Source: Nonomuraea guangzhouensis (lineage in GTDB: Bacteria; Actinomycetota; Actinomycetes; Streptosporangiales; Streptosporangiaceae). Taken from it: 64,000 bases of DNA. Below, in pieces: positions 62,618 through 64,000 of the stretch. Position 1 is the first letter of the stretch. Each line of letters opens with the position of its first letter. Both the position numbers and the translations under genes were made by a program. Under the pieces are notes generated by a model that was not told the origin of the DNA, ran no database searches, and saw nothing but the letters and a program-made list of their open reading frames with translations. The DNA lies in the NCBI RefSeq assembly GCF_019396345.1, contig NZ_JAHKRM010000006.1, positions 1-64,000 on the forward strand, in the 5' to 3' direction.

Positions 62618-63604
62618 ATGGACGACCTGAAGATGCTCCGGGACCTCGGCCGGGAGCTCGAACACCAGCCTCCGCCGACGCTGGTGCGCCAGCGGCAGCG
62701 CCTGCTCCAGGCCAGGCCGAGGCGCGGGCGCGTGACGTGGCTGATGACGGGGCTCGTCGCGGTGGCCACGATGGCCGCGGTCGCCGTGCCCACGCTGCTG
62801 CTGAGCGGCCGCCAGACCGTCTCTCCGCCGACGGGCGCCCGCCCGGCCAACGTGAGCGGCGCGCTGAACGTGCTCCTGGTCGGCAGCGACAGCCAGGCGG
62901 GTTCGGAGAGGTTCGATAACGGGGCCCGCTCCGACACTCTCCTGCTGCTGCACCTGCCGGCCGACAGGAAGAACGTCACGGTGGTCGCCTTCCAGAGAGA
63001 CTCGATGGTGCAAATCCCCGCGTGCGGGTCGCAGCCGCCCAGGAGGGCCATGATCAACTCGGCGTTCAACGTCGGCGGTCTCGCCTGTTCGGTGAAGACG
63101 ATCGAGTCTCTGACGAAGGTGCGCGTCGACCACATGATGGAGCTCGAGTTCTCCGGGGTCGCGCCCGTCGTGGACGCTCTCGGTGGTGTCGAGGTCACGC
63201 TGCCCCAGGCGGTGGACGACAAGAACACGAAGCTGAAGCTCAGCGCGGGCAAGCACGTGCTCAATGGCGAGCAGGCGCTGGGCTACCTCCGGCTGCGTCG
63301 CTACGGCGACGGGTCCGACATCCAGCGCATCAAGCGCCAGCAGGTGCTCATGACGTCGATGCTGAAGAAGGCCAAGCAGCGGCTGAAGGATCCGGCGGCC
63401 ATGCGCGACTTCCTCACCACGGCCAGCAAGTCGATCAAGACGGACGCGGAGTTCGACCTCGACACCATGATCGGCATCGCCGGCACGCTGGACAAGAGCA
63501 AGGTGCGCTTCACCATGGTGCCCTGGCGGCCCGATCCGGATGACCAGAACCGGATCGTGTGGAAGCAACCGGACGCGGAGCGGCTCTTCGCCACCTTGCG
63601 TTAG
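62618..63604 (+). CDS. LytR-CpsA-Psr (LCP) protein with anti-sigma-like cytoplasmic N-terminus
   Basis: GGAGGAG lies 5 bases before ATG 62618; the 328-residue protein has a cytoplasmic tail of about 40 residues (MDDLKMLRDLGRELEHQPPP, LVRQRQRLLQ), one membrane span (about 40-63) and an LCP domain from about 84 (NVLLVGSDSQAGS; ARSDTLLLLHL; VAFQRDSMVQIP; FSGVAPVVDALGGVEVTLPQ). LCP enzymes attach teichoic acid-like or arabinogalactan polymers to peptidoglycan. The N-terminal tail resembles the cytoplasmic part of CU044_5270-type anti-sigma factors, and the sigma gene ends 2 bases upstream. Confidence 0.88.
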   Translation: MDDLKMLRDLGRELEHQPPPTLVRQRQRLLQARPRRGRVTWLMTGLVAVATMAAVAVPTLLLSGRQTVSPPTGARPANVSGALNVLLVGSDSQAGSERFDNGARSDTLLLLHLPADRKNVTVVAFQRDSMVQIPACGSQPPRRAMINSAFNVGGLACSVKTIESLTKVRVDHMMELEFSGVAPVVDALGGVEVTLPQAVDDKNTKLKLSAGKHVLNGEQALGYLRLRRYGDGSDIQRIKRQQVLMTSMLKKAKQRLKDPAAMRDFLTTASKSIKTDAEFDLDTMIGIAGTLDKSKVRFTMVPWRPDPDDQNRIVWKQPDAERLFATLR

Positions 63605-64000
63605 CTAGCCCTGTGTCGAGCGGTAGTGCCTGCGCAGGGCGATGCCGGCGGCGATGCCGCCGGCCACCGCTCCGACGCCCGCGGCGATCGGCAGGGCGGT
63701 CAGCGTCGCCTTTCTGCCGGTGCGGAAGTCCTTGATCGGCCAGTTGTGCTTCCTGGCGTGCTCGCGCAGCTCGCTGTCGGGGTTGATGGCCACCGGCTGC
63801 CCGACCAGCGACAGCATGGGCAGGTCGTTGGCCGAGTCGCTGTAGGCGGTGCACCGGGTGAGGTCGAGGCCCTCCCTGCGGGCCAGTGCCCGCATCGCCT
63901 CGGCCTTGGCCGGGCCGTGCAGCAGGTCGCCGACCAGCCGCCCGGTGTAGACGCCGTTGCTGGTCTCGGCCACGGTGCCGAGCGCGCCGGTCAGGCCGAG
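63605..64000 (-). CDS. HAD-family hydrolase, subfamily IB (SerB1-like), C-terminal part
   Basis: The frame runs off the right edge; 132 codons are visible. It shows HAD motif III ([20 protein letters not shown]) and a final membrane-like stretch ([17 protein letters not shown]). These features are typical of the PSPase-like IB hydrolases annotated SerB1/Rv0505c in mycobacteria. The N-terminal DxD motif lies outside the window. It may dephosphorylate phosphoserine or another small phosphate. It is convergent with the LCP gene; the two stop codons are adjacent. Confidence 0.85.
   Translation of the reverse strand, partial: LGLTGALGTVAETSNGVYTGRLVGDLLHGPAKAEAMRALARREGLDLTRCTAYSDSANDLPMLSLVGQPVAINPDSELREHARKHNWPIKDFRTGRKATLTALPIAAGVGAVAGGIAAGIALRRHYRSTQG

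Overview
The window is 64 kb of high-GC chromosomal DNA from an actinomycete, most likely a Streptosporangiales member such as Nonomuraea (the genus is an inference from gene content). The evidence is the GC-rich codon use, the many GTG/TTG starts, and several actinobacterial gene neighbourhoods. These are a helicase divergent from bldG / anti-sigma / hppA (as in Streptomyces), an HspR-controlled dnaK-grpE-dnaJ-hspR cluster, and the series proC ... excisionase-like HTH, 32-residue bS22-like protein, epimerase, acyltransferase, SerB1-like HAD (as in the mycobacterial Rv0500-Rv0505 region). I found no rRNA, tRNA or CRISPR array.

Layout. 1-5.4 kb is accessory: an IS1182-type transposase cut by the window edge, a large cell-surface protein with a disordered cytoplasmic half, and a divergent VOC/TetR pair with a double palindromic operator, bracketed by copies of a dispersed ~33-bp repeat. 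5.4-12.7 kb is core: MrfA-type helicase, bldG, its anti-sigma partner, H+-pyrophosphatase, a 36-aa membrane peptide coupled to a SixA phosphatase. 12.7-24.9 kb carries serB, a QueA-like protein, an SDR, two convergent NarL-type two-component systems, a CPBP protease, an ABC ATPase, an SPFH protein and a TSUP permease. 24.9-28.7 kb holds a Rieske protein, an HD hydrolase and a molybdopterin oxidoreductase.

28.8-32.0 kb looks like an island: two small genes resembling conjugative-element cargo, an XRE/DUF397 pair with palindromic upstream sites, and the last 74 codons of a broken catalase gene. 32.0-38.1 kb has an MFS exporter with a divergent HTH regulator sharing an operator, a CapA-like lipoprotein, and an EphD-like hydrolase/SDR fusion with a TetR gene and a perfect TetR-type palindrome. 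38.1-40.4 kb has small proteins of unknown function and two different tandem-repeat tracts.

40.4-47.1 kb is the heat-shock operon dnaK-grpE-dnaJ-hspR-clpB with two HAIR operators upstream. 47.2-52.7 kb has a lipoprotein, proline dehydrogenase, proC and a MacAB/YknXYZ-like efflux system. 52.7-56.3 kb is a two-component system followed by an ABC exporter. 56.4-64 kb contains acuC, a conserved 'phosphatase', the Rv0500A-Rv0502-like block, an SDR, an ECF sigma factor with an LCP protein whose N-terminus resembles ECF anti-sigma tails, and a partial HAD hydrolase.

The most interesting leads are the EphD palindrome and a look-alike site upstream of the surface protein, the repeat-bracketed VOC/TetR cassette, the sigma/LCP pair, the repeat-rich insert in the helicase, the 40-bp palindrome abutting the start codon of a 72-aa protein, and the 16-bp repeats next to the clpB terminator hairpin.
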